Source: Saccoglossus kowalevskii (lineage: Eukaryota > Hemichordata > Enteropneusta > Harrimaniidae). Taken from it: DNA of 22,025 nucleotides. Below, piece by piece: positions 11,069 to 21,294 of this stretch (position 1 is the stretch's first letter; each line of letters opens with the position of its first letter). The translations under genes and the position numbers were made by a program. A model generated the notes under the pieces. It did no database searches and had not been told where the DNA came from. It saw only the letters and a list, made by a program, of their open reading frames with translations. The stretch spans positions 194,075-216,099 of the forward strand of contig NW_003106097.1 of NCBI RefSeq assembly GCF_000003605.2. Direction: 5' to 3'.

Positions 11069-11407
11069 TCCCATAATGCATTGCACATATGCTTAGTAAC
11101 ATGCTCAGTAGATGCAGAACTTGAATTCCCCTCCCATGATGCATTGTACATGTGCTCAGTAACACAGACCATATTGCAATTTCAAATTACAGTGCATTGT
11201 GGGATAGTATGGTAGGTTGCACAGGGAGCTTTGTGATTAGCGGAGTTGTATTCGATCATGATTCGAATTGGTCAAAACTATCCCACAATTCACTGTGATT
11301 TGGAACTGCGATATGGTCTGTTCAGTAGGTGCAAACTCTTATCCCATAATGCATTGCACATACATGTATGCTCAGAAACGTACTCAGTAAATGCAAAACG
11401 TGAATTT
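11069..11407 (+). repeat. Three-unit tandem repeat of about 63 bp, middle unit interrupted
   Basis: Each unit begins TCCCATRATGCATTGYACAT, then ATGCTCAGTAAC, a second CTCAGTA, ATGCA and GTGAAT or TTGAATTC. Unit 1 is 11069-11131. Unit 2 runs 11132-11164 and resumes at 11321-11341 after a MITE insertion. Unit 3 is 11342-11407. The units are diverged, so the array predates the insertion. Confidence 0.65.
11165..11320. mobile_element. MITE with 43-bp terminal inverted repeats
   Basis: Arms 11165-11207 (starting CAGACCATATTGCAATTTCA) and 11278-11320 (ending CGATATGGTCTG) match at 38 of 43 positions. The 70-bp centre is non-coding and contains TTCGATCATGATTCGAA. The element sits cleanly in unit 2 of the surrounding tandem array, so its borders can be read by comparison with the neighbouring units. 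No clear target duplication is visible. Confidence 0.7.
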
Positions 11408-11988
11408 TTTTTTAACTGCTGGTAATTTGAATATGCAAATATAAATATTCTGATAACTACGTAATCAAATATGCAACATATAAGACAAAATCAATATTAT
11501 AAAAAAACACAAAAAAAACAACATTTTTTTACCTTTGAAAACCCCTCATTGTGTACCCTCTCACCCCTCTACTGAAATGGTCTCTGTGAAGCAAAGTTTT
11601 AATTATTTCCCTCTTTTGTTTAAAAGATTTCCTTTCACCCATCATCATTGGCACCTGTCTTTTTTCATTCTGAAGTGCTTTATAAAAGCTGTCATTATTT
11701 ATGCTGTTTCTGCATGGATTTTGAACTAGAAGAGCTGCGACGATAACGGTACAATGAAATGACATCAAGGAAATTTTTTATTTCTGTTTTGGTGTAATAT
11801 CAGACAATTGTATTTCCTGAGAAAAGAATTCCAAATTACTGTAGTACTAACAGCGTGTAAAATTGCTTTAGCCTAATTTTTCTCAAATGTTGAATGAGAG
11901 ATCTGCTCAAATTGTCTTTCAGTTTTCAGATTTGCATGGCTTGGAATGAATATAGCTTGGTTTGTATAATATTTCATAAAAGGCAAAG

Positions 11989-12364
11989 ATGCCAACAAAT
12001 TCGAAAGAGATGCATTGTTCAAAATAGCACTGGCCGAGTGTCTTTCCGCACGTAGATATGATTTACTTCCCGAGGTGCTAGCTGATCAGATGAGTGCATC
12101 ATGCACACATTCTCAATACCTTTTGAGCGCGTCATCCAAAAACTCGAAAATATAGTTCAGGCACGTAGCAGATGACGAATCGGATATTTATAGCGATATG
12201 AATGTTGATATTGTCTAAAATCAATTTGCCGAATTGGACGCCGGTGACCTGAACAAGCGTGTGGGTGGTATTTATATGCTAATTATCGATACATCTTTCC
12301 GTGCCTTTAGGCGATGGGAAATAAAACTCGTACAGAAATTATCGCATCTATGATTTGCAAATAA
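11989..12364 (+). pseudogene. Decayed 14-3-3-like coding relic
   Basis: The frame at 12018-12143 reads FKIALAECLSARRYDLL, then LPEVLADQM, then YLLSASSKN. This follows the 14-3-3 order K-LAEQAERYD - M - LLSVAYKN at nearly the right spacing. After a frame shift, 12149-12181 reads N-I-V-Q-A-R-S-R-stop-R-I against the family NVVGARRSSWRV, with TGA at the tryptophan place. Further on, 12225-12317 reads FAELD, then K, IYML and W, resembling the last helices (AELDTL, LIMQLL, LW). An AATAAA lies at 12359-12364. Stops, shifts and a large internal loss make it non-functional. No introns or clear poly-A tail are visible, so a processed copy is possible but unproven. The match was made by eye; the first segment is the most convincing. 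Confidence 0.45.
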
Positions 12365-13094
12365 AAGCATGTGTATTTAACATCATCATATTACTGGATT
12401 TTGATTGTTACAAATAGTAGGCAATCAGATAACAATGATATTCGTTTATCTGAGATGAGACTGTTGCTTAATATCATCAATCTTACGTCAGGACTCGACA
12501 ATAATAAGAAAATGGAAATCTTCTTTTCTGGGATGAGAGCCCGTCGAGGAGCATTATCACTATAAACAATATTAGGATGGATGTAAGCAGGCAAGAAATG
12601 TTAAAACAAAGAGCAGTTAATTGCCTTTTTAGGTAATTTAGTTGGTATTTGTACGGTAGTAGCTGTAATGTACTGTGGGCACCGCTCCAGCTATACTTGT
12701 GTGCTTCTAGTGTAGGAAAATAGCATGACCAGTGTGCCCCTCTATCAGGGCTAATTTTGTAAGGATCCTGAGTCAAAGTGAAATACGAAAGATAAATTTG
12801 AGTTAGCTTTTTGACTGCTGGGGAGCTCGGTATTCAAGTAAAAATGTAACTGTATGCTAGTGTATGACTTAAGAAAAAAAAATGTTGTGGCTCCAGACTT
12901 CCTTCATTTTAACTTTCATATTACCAAATTATTATAGTAAGCTGTTTCTCAAGATCACTATAACTATCAAACGTGCCAATTAATTAACACAACTCATTGC
13001 CGAACTCAAAAAATAATTCCATAGTTGGTTCAGTGAATTTTTTAAGATGTACTTTTATATAAAAAACAAAGGGTTTGGTGCATTCGTCTTCAAC

Positions 13095-13605
13095 TACTGT
13101 AAAAATTTCGCTTGGAATTAATTTTTGTCATTTTCGCTGAAGGAATGATTCAGTGCAAATAAAATCCAGCGAATATACCTTTTTTCCTATATCATTCAAC
13201 AAATAACAGGGATTGAAATAGAATTTTTTCCCTGCATGCACAGTGTGCATGTTGAAGTTGAAATTTACCTGCACTAACTTATTGTTTTAAAGTTTTAATA
13301 AAATTTACAGGTTCTTGATTGATGCGATCACGAAAAGAATTAGCTTTTTTTTTTTAGTTGTCTTACAATATTGGTTGAACTTAATTTAGGCTTAGTGAAT
13401 ATGTGTTAATTTTTACATGCACAGTGTGCACATTATATTTTGAGTTTACTTGCACTAGGTAATAATCTATGTACATAGTGCAGTGTGCACAAGGGTATTT
13501 CGACCCCTGAATAAAAAAAATCAGTGAAAATTAATTCTATACAAAACACCCAAAAAGTCTTTTCAGCGAAAATTAATTCCAGCTAAAATAAAGTATTTTA
13601 CAGTA
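13095..13605 (-). mobile_element. MITE family 1, copy B, interrupted by a nested element
   Basis: Read on the minus strand from 13605, it starts TACTGTAAAATACTTTATTT, then TTAGCTGGAATTAATTTTCG, and follows copy A (1123-1325) closely. The outer part 13095-13206 matches the other end of copy A, including TCGCTTGGAATTAAT, AAGGAATGATTCAG and TTCAACAAAT. The two halves are separated by the insertion at 13207-13509. The left end has lost the TACTTTATT segment. Confidence 0.8.
13207..13509. mobile_element. Nested hAT-like MITE (303 bp) with TGCACAGTGTGCA motifs
   Basis: It starts CAGGGATTGAAATA and ends TATTTCGACCCCTG, imperfect inverted ends of 14 bases. CAGGGGT-type ends recall hAT elements, though this is inference. 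Near both ends is a TGCACAGTGTGCA palindrome or variant (13237-13249, 13418-13430, 13481-13489), and TTTACYTGCACTA occurs twice. AT-rich flanks (ACAAATAA / AATAAAAA) hint at, but do not prove, an 8-bp target duplication. It has no coding capacity. Confidence 0.65.
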
Positions 13606-13853
13606 CTTTTTTTTTTTCTTCTCTCACTTGATGTTAAAGAAAGTGTTATTATCTTGTACTATTCTTGTAACTATTCGTTTAATGTTCTGCCATTCATATG
13701 TAACATTGTAAGCAAGGGGCGTACATTTTTAAGGCTGCATTACCGGTACTCATTACTCAGTCATGCTAAGAAAAAAAACTTAATAAAGATTTTAAAAAAA
13801 AGTTTGAAGAAAAAATTGCTGACATTGTTATTTTTTCTGTTCTCTTTTTCTAG

Positions 13854-14042
<189 letters not shown>

Positions 14043-14592
14043 TGACGTGAATGTCGTAGATAGATAAAACTCCACCGCCGATAGCTTCAAGTCGCAATAT
14101 CCATACAGTTCAATTGCATGAACAAGAAATGTGATATATACGTTCGTAGGATGAAAAGAACGCAGTGCGAAGATTTTTTTACTTTACCCGCACGTTCTTT
14201 CGAATCAGTACCTCACCACTCACCCGATTATAAGTACTTTCACAAGATTTTCAATCTTCTAATTTAACAATGTTCAATTTGTTTCGTACTAACTTAAGTG
14301 AAAACTCTCTCTAACTTGTTAAGCTTAGACTTGTTTTTTGTCTGTTTTGTAGTATCTTCAAGATACTGTGGCGCTCCAATGTGCACAGCATGTATTGAAG
14401 CCATCCATTATACAGCATTTGTAAATTTACTGTTTTTAGCGCTTTCAGTCCTCCGAATGATTAATAATAATTTTTCTTGAGTCATGTTCAAAATCATTCT
14501 ATGAATACGATAACATGGATGGAATACAATTCTATTTTAAAAATTACATAATTGTTATCTAAAGTTCAAAGGTCATCTCACTTTTTTTCTTC

Positions 14593-14608
14593 GGGGGGGG
14601 GGGGGGGG
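14593..14608 (+). repeat. G16 homopolymer
   Basis: Sixteen consecutive G follow TTTTTTTCTTC. The true length is likely to vary and is error-prone in most sequencing chemistries. Confidence 0.85.
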
Positions 14609-14653
14609 TTCGGGTATCAATAAGCTAATGCATTTTATTGTGACTTGGCCAGT

Positions 14654-14667
14654 GTTGTCATGGTGAC
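14654..14667. promoter_or_regulatory. X-box (RFX)-like site
   Basis: GTTGTCATGGTGAC fits the RFX consensus GTHNYYATRRNAAC except for one base. It is the centre of the longer inverted repeat TTGTCA-TGG-TGACAA (14655-14669). It lies in intron 2. Confidence 0.4.
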
Positions 14668-14775
14668 AATATGCAGTATACATGTATTGCTAAATATCAG
14701 AAACAAAACTTAAACAGCCATATTGACTTCCGCTTTCACTGCCATGAATAATTGAATGTGATTGAATAATTAGCC

Positions 14776-14789
14776 ATTTCCATGACAAC
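14776..14789. promoter_or_regulatory. X-box (RFX)-like site
   Basis: ATTTCCATGACAAC matches the RFX consensus at 13 of 14 places, the first base being A instead of G. It lies about 110 bp after the previous site in intron 2. Confidence 0.38.
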
Positions 14790-15325
14790 TGTTTTTTGTT
14801 TTTTGTTTGGTATAAAAAAAAAGTTACATATACAGGTTCACTAACTGGAGATATTGATAAAATTTAAAGGCATCAGAATTTATATTCTACAAAAAAAAGA
14901 CAAAAAAGACGTATACATTTTTAACTGATGAACATTTATGTTTTTTTTCCGGGTCTCAGCAACGTCTGTTGTTAAGAGAGGAAGCCAGATTTCAAAAATG
15001 TCATACACAGGCTAATAATGCAAACTATGTCAGTTACATAACTAAATGTTTTTTTTTTCTGATGAGTCAGAGATCGAGAATTTTTATTTGCCTCGATTAC
15101 CAGGCATCACCTTTCCTCTCTTGCTCAATTCAAATAAAGTCCTTTCATTTTGCACGTATCTGACCTCTGAACTCTGACCTGATTCGTGTCTGAACTTTGG
15201 GATTACCCAAAAACTGGCTATATTATGTCAGCCGTTTGGAGAATCTGTGTATGAAAACAATAATCCAAACTTTGTTTTATTTTTCAGCTATATAATTTTA
15301 AATTTTTTTTTAATATCGTTGTCAG

Positions 15326-15389
15326 GTTATGGAAACCAAAAGTATGCTTTATTTGGTCACCGAGTATGCCAGCAATGGAGAAATGTTTG
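15326..15389 (+). CDS. SIK2: SIK exon: hinge and gatekeeper region
   Basis: The exon is 64 bases long, 21 codons plus one base (phase 1), residues 82-102 and the first base of codon 103. It encodes VMETKSMLYLVTEYASNGEMF. T93 in LVTEY sits at the gatekeeper position, a threonine in vertebrate SIKs and the main determinant of their inhibitor sensitivity. TEYA is the hinge. The acceptor ends GTTGTCAG at 15325 and the donor is G|GTGAGT at 15390, close to consensus. The split codon 103 (G + AC) restores D103 of the conserved FDYL motif in the next exon, which confirms both borders. Confidence 0.95.
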
Positions 15390-16069
15390 GTGAGTTCACT
15401 TTTCTAGTTATTTGTATATTATTATATCTTACATTAAAATGGCAATTTTGTGTTCCATATAGTTATTAGGGTGGCCATTTTGAAAAAAAAAGAAAAATTA
15501 TAATAATTTATAAAGATAATTAAAAAAAATAATGTTTGGATCTCACGTTTTCTCATTTAATAATCAATAAATTTTTAATTACATGAAATGTTCAATAATA
15601 AAGCACTTAAAGGGATTCAAAAACTGTATGCTTTGTGAATAAAACAAAACAAAACAACAACTTAGCATTTATTACATTAAGCCTGTTATATAAGCATCGA
15701 TTGCTTAGTGTATTCCGGCAGCTGTCGTGCGTGATAAACTATTTCACTGCAGTTGACAAGTTTGGTTGTATTTCACATAATAAATCCTTAACATTAAAGG
15801 GGTTTGTTTTTCTTGTGACTTTTATCCATGAGGTGTTAAGTAAGCATGGTGTTTGACATTCCGTTGGTGAACTGGTTGCTGAAATCAAAATAGGCTATAG
15901 CTGATATTTTTCGCGTGATTTGATTCCAGTCTATGGTACAAAGATAGAATGATGTGTATACGTACATACCAGTGCCGTCCGTTGTTAATTCAAGTGAAAG
16001 AGAATCACATTTATAGCTCAGATATAAAAAGAAAATTTGTTTCAAGCATTCTGTTTTTGTTTAGTTTTT

Positions 16070-16735
16070 AGCTTCGCTGTCGTCTTTGTCGAGCGGAGCT
16101 TATCATATGAGTTGTCCGTCGTCGTCCGTGTCAATGTTTTACTTTTTCGACTTCTTCTTGGAAACTACAAGCCTGAATGCTTTGATACTTCGTGTATATG
16201 TACCTTGGGTAGACCTCTCTCAGAATTGTTCATTTCGTGATGATATCTTTAATTCTCTAATTTTGGTGAATATTTTTGTCATTTTTGGTAAAAAGTGATA
16301 TTTTCAACTTCTTGTTAAAAACCGCAAGTCCAATTGCTTTGATATTATATATATTGGTACTACATGTGGACCTCTCTCAGGTTTGTTCATTTCGTGATGA
16401 TATCTTTAATTCTCTAATTTTGGTGAATTTTTTTGTCATTTTTGGTAAAAAGTGATATTTTCAACTTCTTGTTAAAAACCACAGATTCAATTGCTTTGAT
16501 ATTACATATATAGATACTACATGTAGACCTTTCTCAGATTTGTTCGTTTCGTGATGATATCTTAAATTCTCTAAATTTGGTGAATATTTTGTCATTTTTG
16601 GTAGAAAGTGATATTTTCGACTTCTTGTTAAAAACTGTAAGTCCGATTGCTTTGTTACTATACATATTGTTCATTTTCTAATGATGTCTTCTGTTCTTTA
16701 ATTGAAATGTGCATTGCCAACAGCGGAGCTATCTC
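16070..16735 (+). repeat. Tandem repeat, four units of about 157 bp, with head and tail
   Basis: Unit starts, marked by CGACTTCTT or CAACTTCTT, are 16148, 16305, 16462 and 16618, giving spacings of 157, 157 and 156. Each unit contains GTYCAATTGCTTTGATA-like sequence, ACCTYTCTCAG, TTCATTTCGTGATGATATCT and TCATTTTTGGTA. The last unit is cut short near 16710. A GTCGTC-rich head with AGCGGAGCTTATC (16092-16110) and a tail with AGCGGAGCTATC (about 16720-16734) suggest a dispersed repeat with an expanded core rather than a pure satellite. Confidence 0.85.
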
Positions 16736-17106
16736 AGTCGATAGGCTGCTTGTTTATTCTTGGAAAGAGACTAAGACATGTTTTTCAGCAAGCTAATTGG
16801 ATGTTACAGCTAGAATAATCAATATTTTGTGATATTTAATTTTCATATTCCTCATTTGCATATGCATTTTTTTTTCCATGTCATTGGAAGTAGTATGAAT
16901 AAACAAAGGCCCTAGGTAATATAGTCAGTGTCATGTCATGAATCCCAGGGTGGGTGTAAAGAGGTATAATTTGTGGCATAATCATTTTTTAATCCTGTTT
17001 ATTATACCATCCACACTCCCATTAATTTTCATTCAAACATTGCAAGTAAAAATAAAATGCAGAGTAATTGAAATTTAACAGGCAAACATTTTTTTGGCAT
17101 TATGAG

Positions 17107-17350
17107 TTTAACCTGTTAATCACCAGTTTCCTCTTTCATCAGAAATTCCCAAAATGCATTTTTCTCGTTTGCACTTTCCTTCAGAAGATTGGAACAAAAG
17201 TAGCCAAATTTTTTGAGTAAAAAACAAAAATTGACTTAAATTTTGTTTGTTGGCTCCAAAATCAGGATTAATTTCCTGAAATATTGAAGAACTTAAGAAG
17301 AAAAATGCAGAAAAATTTTAGTGAGAAAATCTGGTGGTGAAACGGTTAAA
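17107..17350. mobile_element. MITE-like element with long imperfect inverted ends
   Basis: The left end TTTAACCTGTTAATCACCAG and the reverse complement of the right end, TTTAACCGTTTCACCACCAG, match well. Similarity continues inward through TTTTCTC and TGCATTTTT for about 50 bases with gaps. TTAA at both ends might reflect the target. It has no coding frame. Confidence 0.55.
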
Positions 17351-17394
17351 TATTTTTTTCTGCAGTTGTATAGACATTGAAAAAAGTAGAATAA

Positions 17395-17460
17395 TTATAA
17401 AATTAATTAATTATTATTATAATTAATTTATTATATAATAATTTGAATATTAATATTTTT
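17395..17460. repeat. AT-only palindromic tract
   Basis: An almost pure A/T stretch carries repeated AATTAATTATTA blocks and their complements. It is low-complexity and likely to form alternative structures; no function is apparent. Confidence 0.5.
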
Positions 17461-17928
17461 TGAGCTAGGCAGAGGGGATCAATAAAAAAGGTATTATTAT
17501 AAAGGGTTAAATAAATAATAAATGTGTCAGTATTATTTTTTTTTTCATTTTCAAAATATATCGGCTTGTGTTGAAGTGAATATTTTCAAGGTCAGTTCAA
17601 TGTCAATGCAATGTAGTTCAGTTTGGTTCACAGACGTCACTTGTTGTATACTATAAGCAGACTTGACATTTGTATTAACCGTCCCCTATTGCCTGGTCCG
17701 GATAAAAAACAGTATGGGTGTTCTACTGATAAACACCTAGCTATTAATGTGCCTAGCTTTATCGCCAGATTAATAGTTCATGTTTTCTGCATTGGATTTA
17801 AATTACATGTAATATTGTTTTCTTCTATAATTCCCCTTCTATAATTTCCTCCGTGTATCGTTGCTTGCAATAGGATACATGTTGGCTTCGTAATGTGAAC
17901 AAATATTGGTCCTGAATTTAGCTCTAAT

Positions 17929-17957
17929 GGGGGTGGGGGTGGGGGTGGAGGGTGGGG
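17929..17957 (+). repeat. G-quadruplex-prone tract
   Basis: Three runs of five G separated by single T are followed by GGAGGG and GGGG. This satisfies the usual four-run quadruplex pattern on the + strand, the sense strand of the SIK transcript, so it could also fold in the pre-mRNA. Confidence 0.6.
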
Positions 17958-18694
17958 AATTGGAAATCAATGGATAGGTGCAGTCAGCAAAAAAAAAGAT
18001 AGGGTGAGGCAACCTATTGCAATGATTCTTTAAAACTATTATGGCTGAGAGTTTAATGATTTTTTTGTTGTTGAGAAATTATTACTTTAATCTTTTTTTT
18101 TTGGGTAGAAAAAATCTCTTACTTTTTCTATAAGACTCTTAAGTTATTCATAAAATATGAATAATTTATATAATATAATATGAATTTTCTGACTAAAAAA
18201 ATTATTCCTGACAACCCTAAGAACCCTTTGTATAACTATATAAACCAATGCTACTGACCAAAATATTTGGATATTCATATTTGTCCATTTTACCCAGAAT
18301 GCAATGGTGAATGTCTAAAAAATTTGCATTTTCGTAGATGTTTGATTAATTTTTCTTGTAGGAAATATAGTCAGGATCATATTTTGATTATCTGGGTTTG
18401 TGAATTACAGCATAAAATAAAACGATAATTATTCAAGGAAATCAGGTGATATGTTTTATAAGTAGCCAAATGCCTTACATGCTAGGACTTAATGGCCTTA
18501 ATATGATGTCTTATAGTATTAATAATAGTTAATCTGTTGCCATTTATTACTGTATGAAATCGTAGATTAAATCCTTCCTTAATCTGTATTTCATTCTATA
18601 CGTATTAAAAGTGAGAAAGTCCAAATTATTCCTTTTGTCTACCGGCTTATCTTTTCATACTATTCGTCAATATTCTTCAAACAATTCATAGCAT

Positions 18695-18708
18695 GTTTCC
18701 ATGGCGAG
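18695..18708. promoter_or_regulatory. Weak X-box-like site
   Basis: GTTTCCATGGCGAG keeps the left half and core of the RFX consensus but has two mismatches on the right. It is listed because stronger sites follow within 500 bp. Confidence 0.2.
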
Positions 18709-19046
18709 TCGTGACTATTGCATTAGTAAGCTGCTTTATTCAAATTGTTGTGGTATGATTACATTTCATGGCAATTGTGGTTTTTACCTTTTTCACTTAA
18801 AATTTTTACAAACTTGTCATTCAGATTTGTTTTAACGCATTATTTTTTTTTCATTGATATTTTATTTTGAAAAATCTACCTTTGTGATTTGATAGAATTT
18901 AAAAATAGTCATAGATTTCTGTCAAATTTATTATTTTTTTTTTTTACTATTGGGGTTTTGCAGTTGTGTGGAGTAGTTAGTGCTAGAAATGCAAAAAAGC
19001 AAATAAGACGCTGACACACCTATGTGGCTGACCTGTTTGGATTGCC

Positions 19047-19060
19047 GCAACCATGGCAAT
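19047..19060. promoter_or_regulatory. X-box-like site
   Basis: GCAACCATGGCAAT has the CCATGG core and differs from the RFX consensus at positions 2 and 14. Confidence 0.28.
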
Positions 19061-19176
19061 ATGATTGAGTCGCATGTCCACTGAAATGCACTTACCAGTG
19101 AGTGTAGCCTATACAGAATAATTGTCTCCGTGGAGACGAGCTACAACTGCCCATTATCCTTCCTGATGATGTCACT

Positions 19177-19190
19177 GGCACCATGGCAAC
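19177..19190. promoter_or_regulatory. X-box (RFX)-like site
   Basis: GGCACCATGGCAAC has a perfect right half and one mismatch on the left. It lies 130 bp after the previous site, in a more GC-balanced block of intron 3. Confidence 0.38.
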
Positions 19191-19277
19191 CATCTCCATT
19201 AAGGTGTTAGCCACTGATCAGCATTGCAGAATGAAAGAAAAATACTGTTATTATCTAATGTAAACTGAAAGAAAAGT

Positions 19278-19301
19278 CCCTCCCCCCTCCCCCCTCCCCC
19301 C
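19278..19301 (-). repeat. C-run tract, G-quadruplex-prone on the minus strand
   Basis: CCC and three C6 runs are separated by single T. The complement meets the four-run G-quadruplex pattern; the + strand could form an i-motif. Confidence 0.6.
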
Positions 19302-19575
19302 ATAACATGTCAGACCACTGAGGCTTACTGTCTGAGATTATCAGTCCTACAAATAAATCCAGAAAATTGACGCTATAATGATGGGGGATTTATGTATAGC
19401 TACAAGGGTTGTGGCGAGAGAGCATTGAATAAGATTGCACAGTAATCTGTTATCCAAATTATTCTGTCTTGCCAGAAATCCCTCAGAGGCCATGTGTTTC
19501 TTTTATTTTCCTTCTTTTTTATTCTATTATTTTTTTGTTATTCTATTATTTTTTTAGGAGAACATTAGCGTGTAA

Positions 19576-19736
19576 TACTGTAAATTACTTTATTTTAGCT
19601 TGAACTGGTTTTCCCTGCAAAGGCCTTTTCAGTGTTTTGTATGGAATTTATTTTCACTCATCTTTGACTATCTTTGAAAGATTATATTCACTGAGTCATC
19701 CCTTCAGTGATAATAAATTCCAAATATTTTACGGTA
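19576..19736 (+). mobile_element. MITE family 1, copy C (161 bp)
   Basis: It starts TACTGTAAATTACTTTATTT, has TTTTGTATGGAATTTATTTTCACT in the same place as copy A, and ends TTTTACGGTA. It is diverged, with an internal loss of about 40 bp, and its 3' TIR is eroded (CGGTA for CAGTA). Confidence 0.75.
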
Positions 19737-20036
19737 ATTCTTATTTTTGTGACAAGTTCAACTTCATTACTTCACTTTATTCATGGAATAATCTACATGT
19801 AGAAAGCAAAAAAATAATATGATAAAAAAAGTGATTACTGTAATATCTTTTTTTTTCGAATCACATGTAATGTACTATGCATTATGCTATAAGGTTTCTG
19901 AATTTAAGTCACGTCTTGAGTGATGTTTATTTCGTGTCATTTTATCCGTAAATACCACTTGTATAATGCATTTGAAAAAGGCATTATGCAATGGGTCTTC
20001 CCGTTGATTTTTTTTTATTTCTGGTAAATCAAAATT

Positions 20037-20206
20037 GACTTAAAGGGAAACCACTCAATCCCATGAATTGCACCGAAGATTCATGGGACACTATTGTTCA
20101 TGCTTACAAAGTTAATCTATCTTTTGTTATCCATTGTTATTTTAATCCAGGGAGTAAATTTGTTGTGAGATTAGGCTTAACTAGAAGTGCCCCTTTAAAG
20201 TTTGAT
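20037..20206. mobile_element. Possible short element with TTTAAAGGG ends
   Basis: ACTTAAAGGGAAACCACT at the left and, at the right, AGAAGTGCCCCTTTAAAGT form imperfect inverted ends. The block is bracketed by AATCAAAATT at 20027-20036 and 20207-20216, a possible 10-bp target duplication, although AT-rich repeats arise easily by chance. An internal hairpin has 10-base arms TCCCATGAAT / ATTCATGGGA (20059-20088). Confidence 0.4.
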
Positions 20207-20473
20207 AATCAAAATTTATTGAAAGAAAATTGATGTTCAAGTTCTGTTTTCTGAAGAATAAAAAAATTATTCCATAGTTTTGATCTTTTGCCTTAAATCA
20301 CCATAATCATTGAGCCACATCATGTTTGATACAATGCTTCAATAATATTATCTGACGTCCATTAACATTTTTGGTCTCATTGATCAGAAAGCATTGCATT
20401 TGTTTTAATTCACACACATAATTGTTTCTATGCATATAAATAATGCAATAATCTTAACCAAGTATGCCCTACT

Positions 20474-20636
20474 TACTGTAAAATACTTTATTTTCACTGG
20501 AATTTATTTTCGCTGAAAAGACTTTTTAGGTGTGTTTATATGGAATTTATTTTCACTGATTTTTGGCGAGTTGAATGTTATTTTCACTGAATCATTCCTT
20601 TAGCGAAAATAGCGAAAATTAAAGCATTCCACAGTA
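20474..20636 (+). mobile_element. MITE family 1, copy D (163 bp)
   Basis: It starts TACTGTAAAATACTTTATTT, then TTTTCGCTGAAAAGACTTTT and TATGGAATTTATTTTCACTG, as in copy A, and ends TTCCACAGTA. It lacks about 40 bp of the centre and has a small duplication of AGCGAAAAT near the right end. It is in the same orientation as copies A and C. Confidence 0.78.
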
Positions 20637-21294
20637 ATTAATGGGTAGCTATGCTGTTCACATGCCTAAGCAAACCTTAACAATTTCTCATAATCAAATG
20701 CGTGCAGTCAGTGATCAGCTTCCTTTTCTAATCTATAACATATCTGTATCAGATCCCCCTCCTCCACCTCTACAAACACCATTTTTAATTTTATTCAATC
20801 TCTTTTGGAATTTGAAACCCACAAACGCTTCCGCTCATAAGCCCTAAAGGCACTACGCTAACAATAATCAGCTTCATAATTGTCTGTGTGTATGCATGGA
20901 GATCTACAAATGGAATGTCCATCCCCCTCGTACTAGTTAAACATAGCCTGATTATGGAGAGATATTTTTGGATCAGAAAGTTCACACCAGCCTGACCTTA
21001 AGCTGTTGTTGGAATGCCATAGTTCGTTGGATCTTTTTTAAAAAACTGCATGTCCACTACTGCTTTTATAGTACATTTTCGTATCCGGCAAATTATTATC
21101 GATTTTCCAATTTCAGTTATTTTGGGATAAGTACATAGTTAGAACGTCTGGGCGGGTGGCTGCTTTTGCATTGTATACTGCGTTGCTTACGAACATTCTG
21201 CTAAATTTAACGTTGTGATAGTTACTCGTAGCAATTACCTCCTGATATTTATGCACTGGGTTGAGGTATACTTTTTAAAAACATACAAATATGT

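Noticed and set aside
12483-12776. A 97-codon minus-strand open frame in intron 1
   Set aside because: No domain, signal or splice context is recognisable, and the length is expected by chance in six frames of 22 kb.
16715-16760. tRNA-like A box in CTATCTCAGTCGATAGG
   Set aside because: One key G is missing, there is no B box or acceptor stem, and it is better explained as the tail of the tandem repeat.
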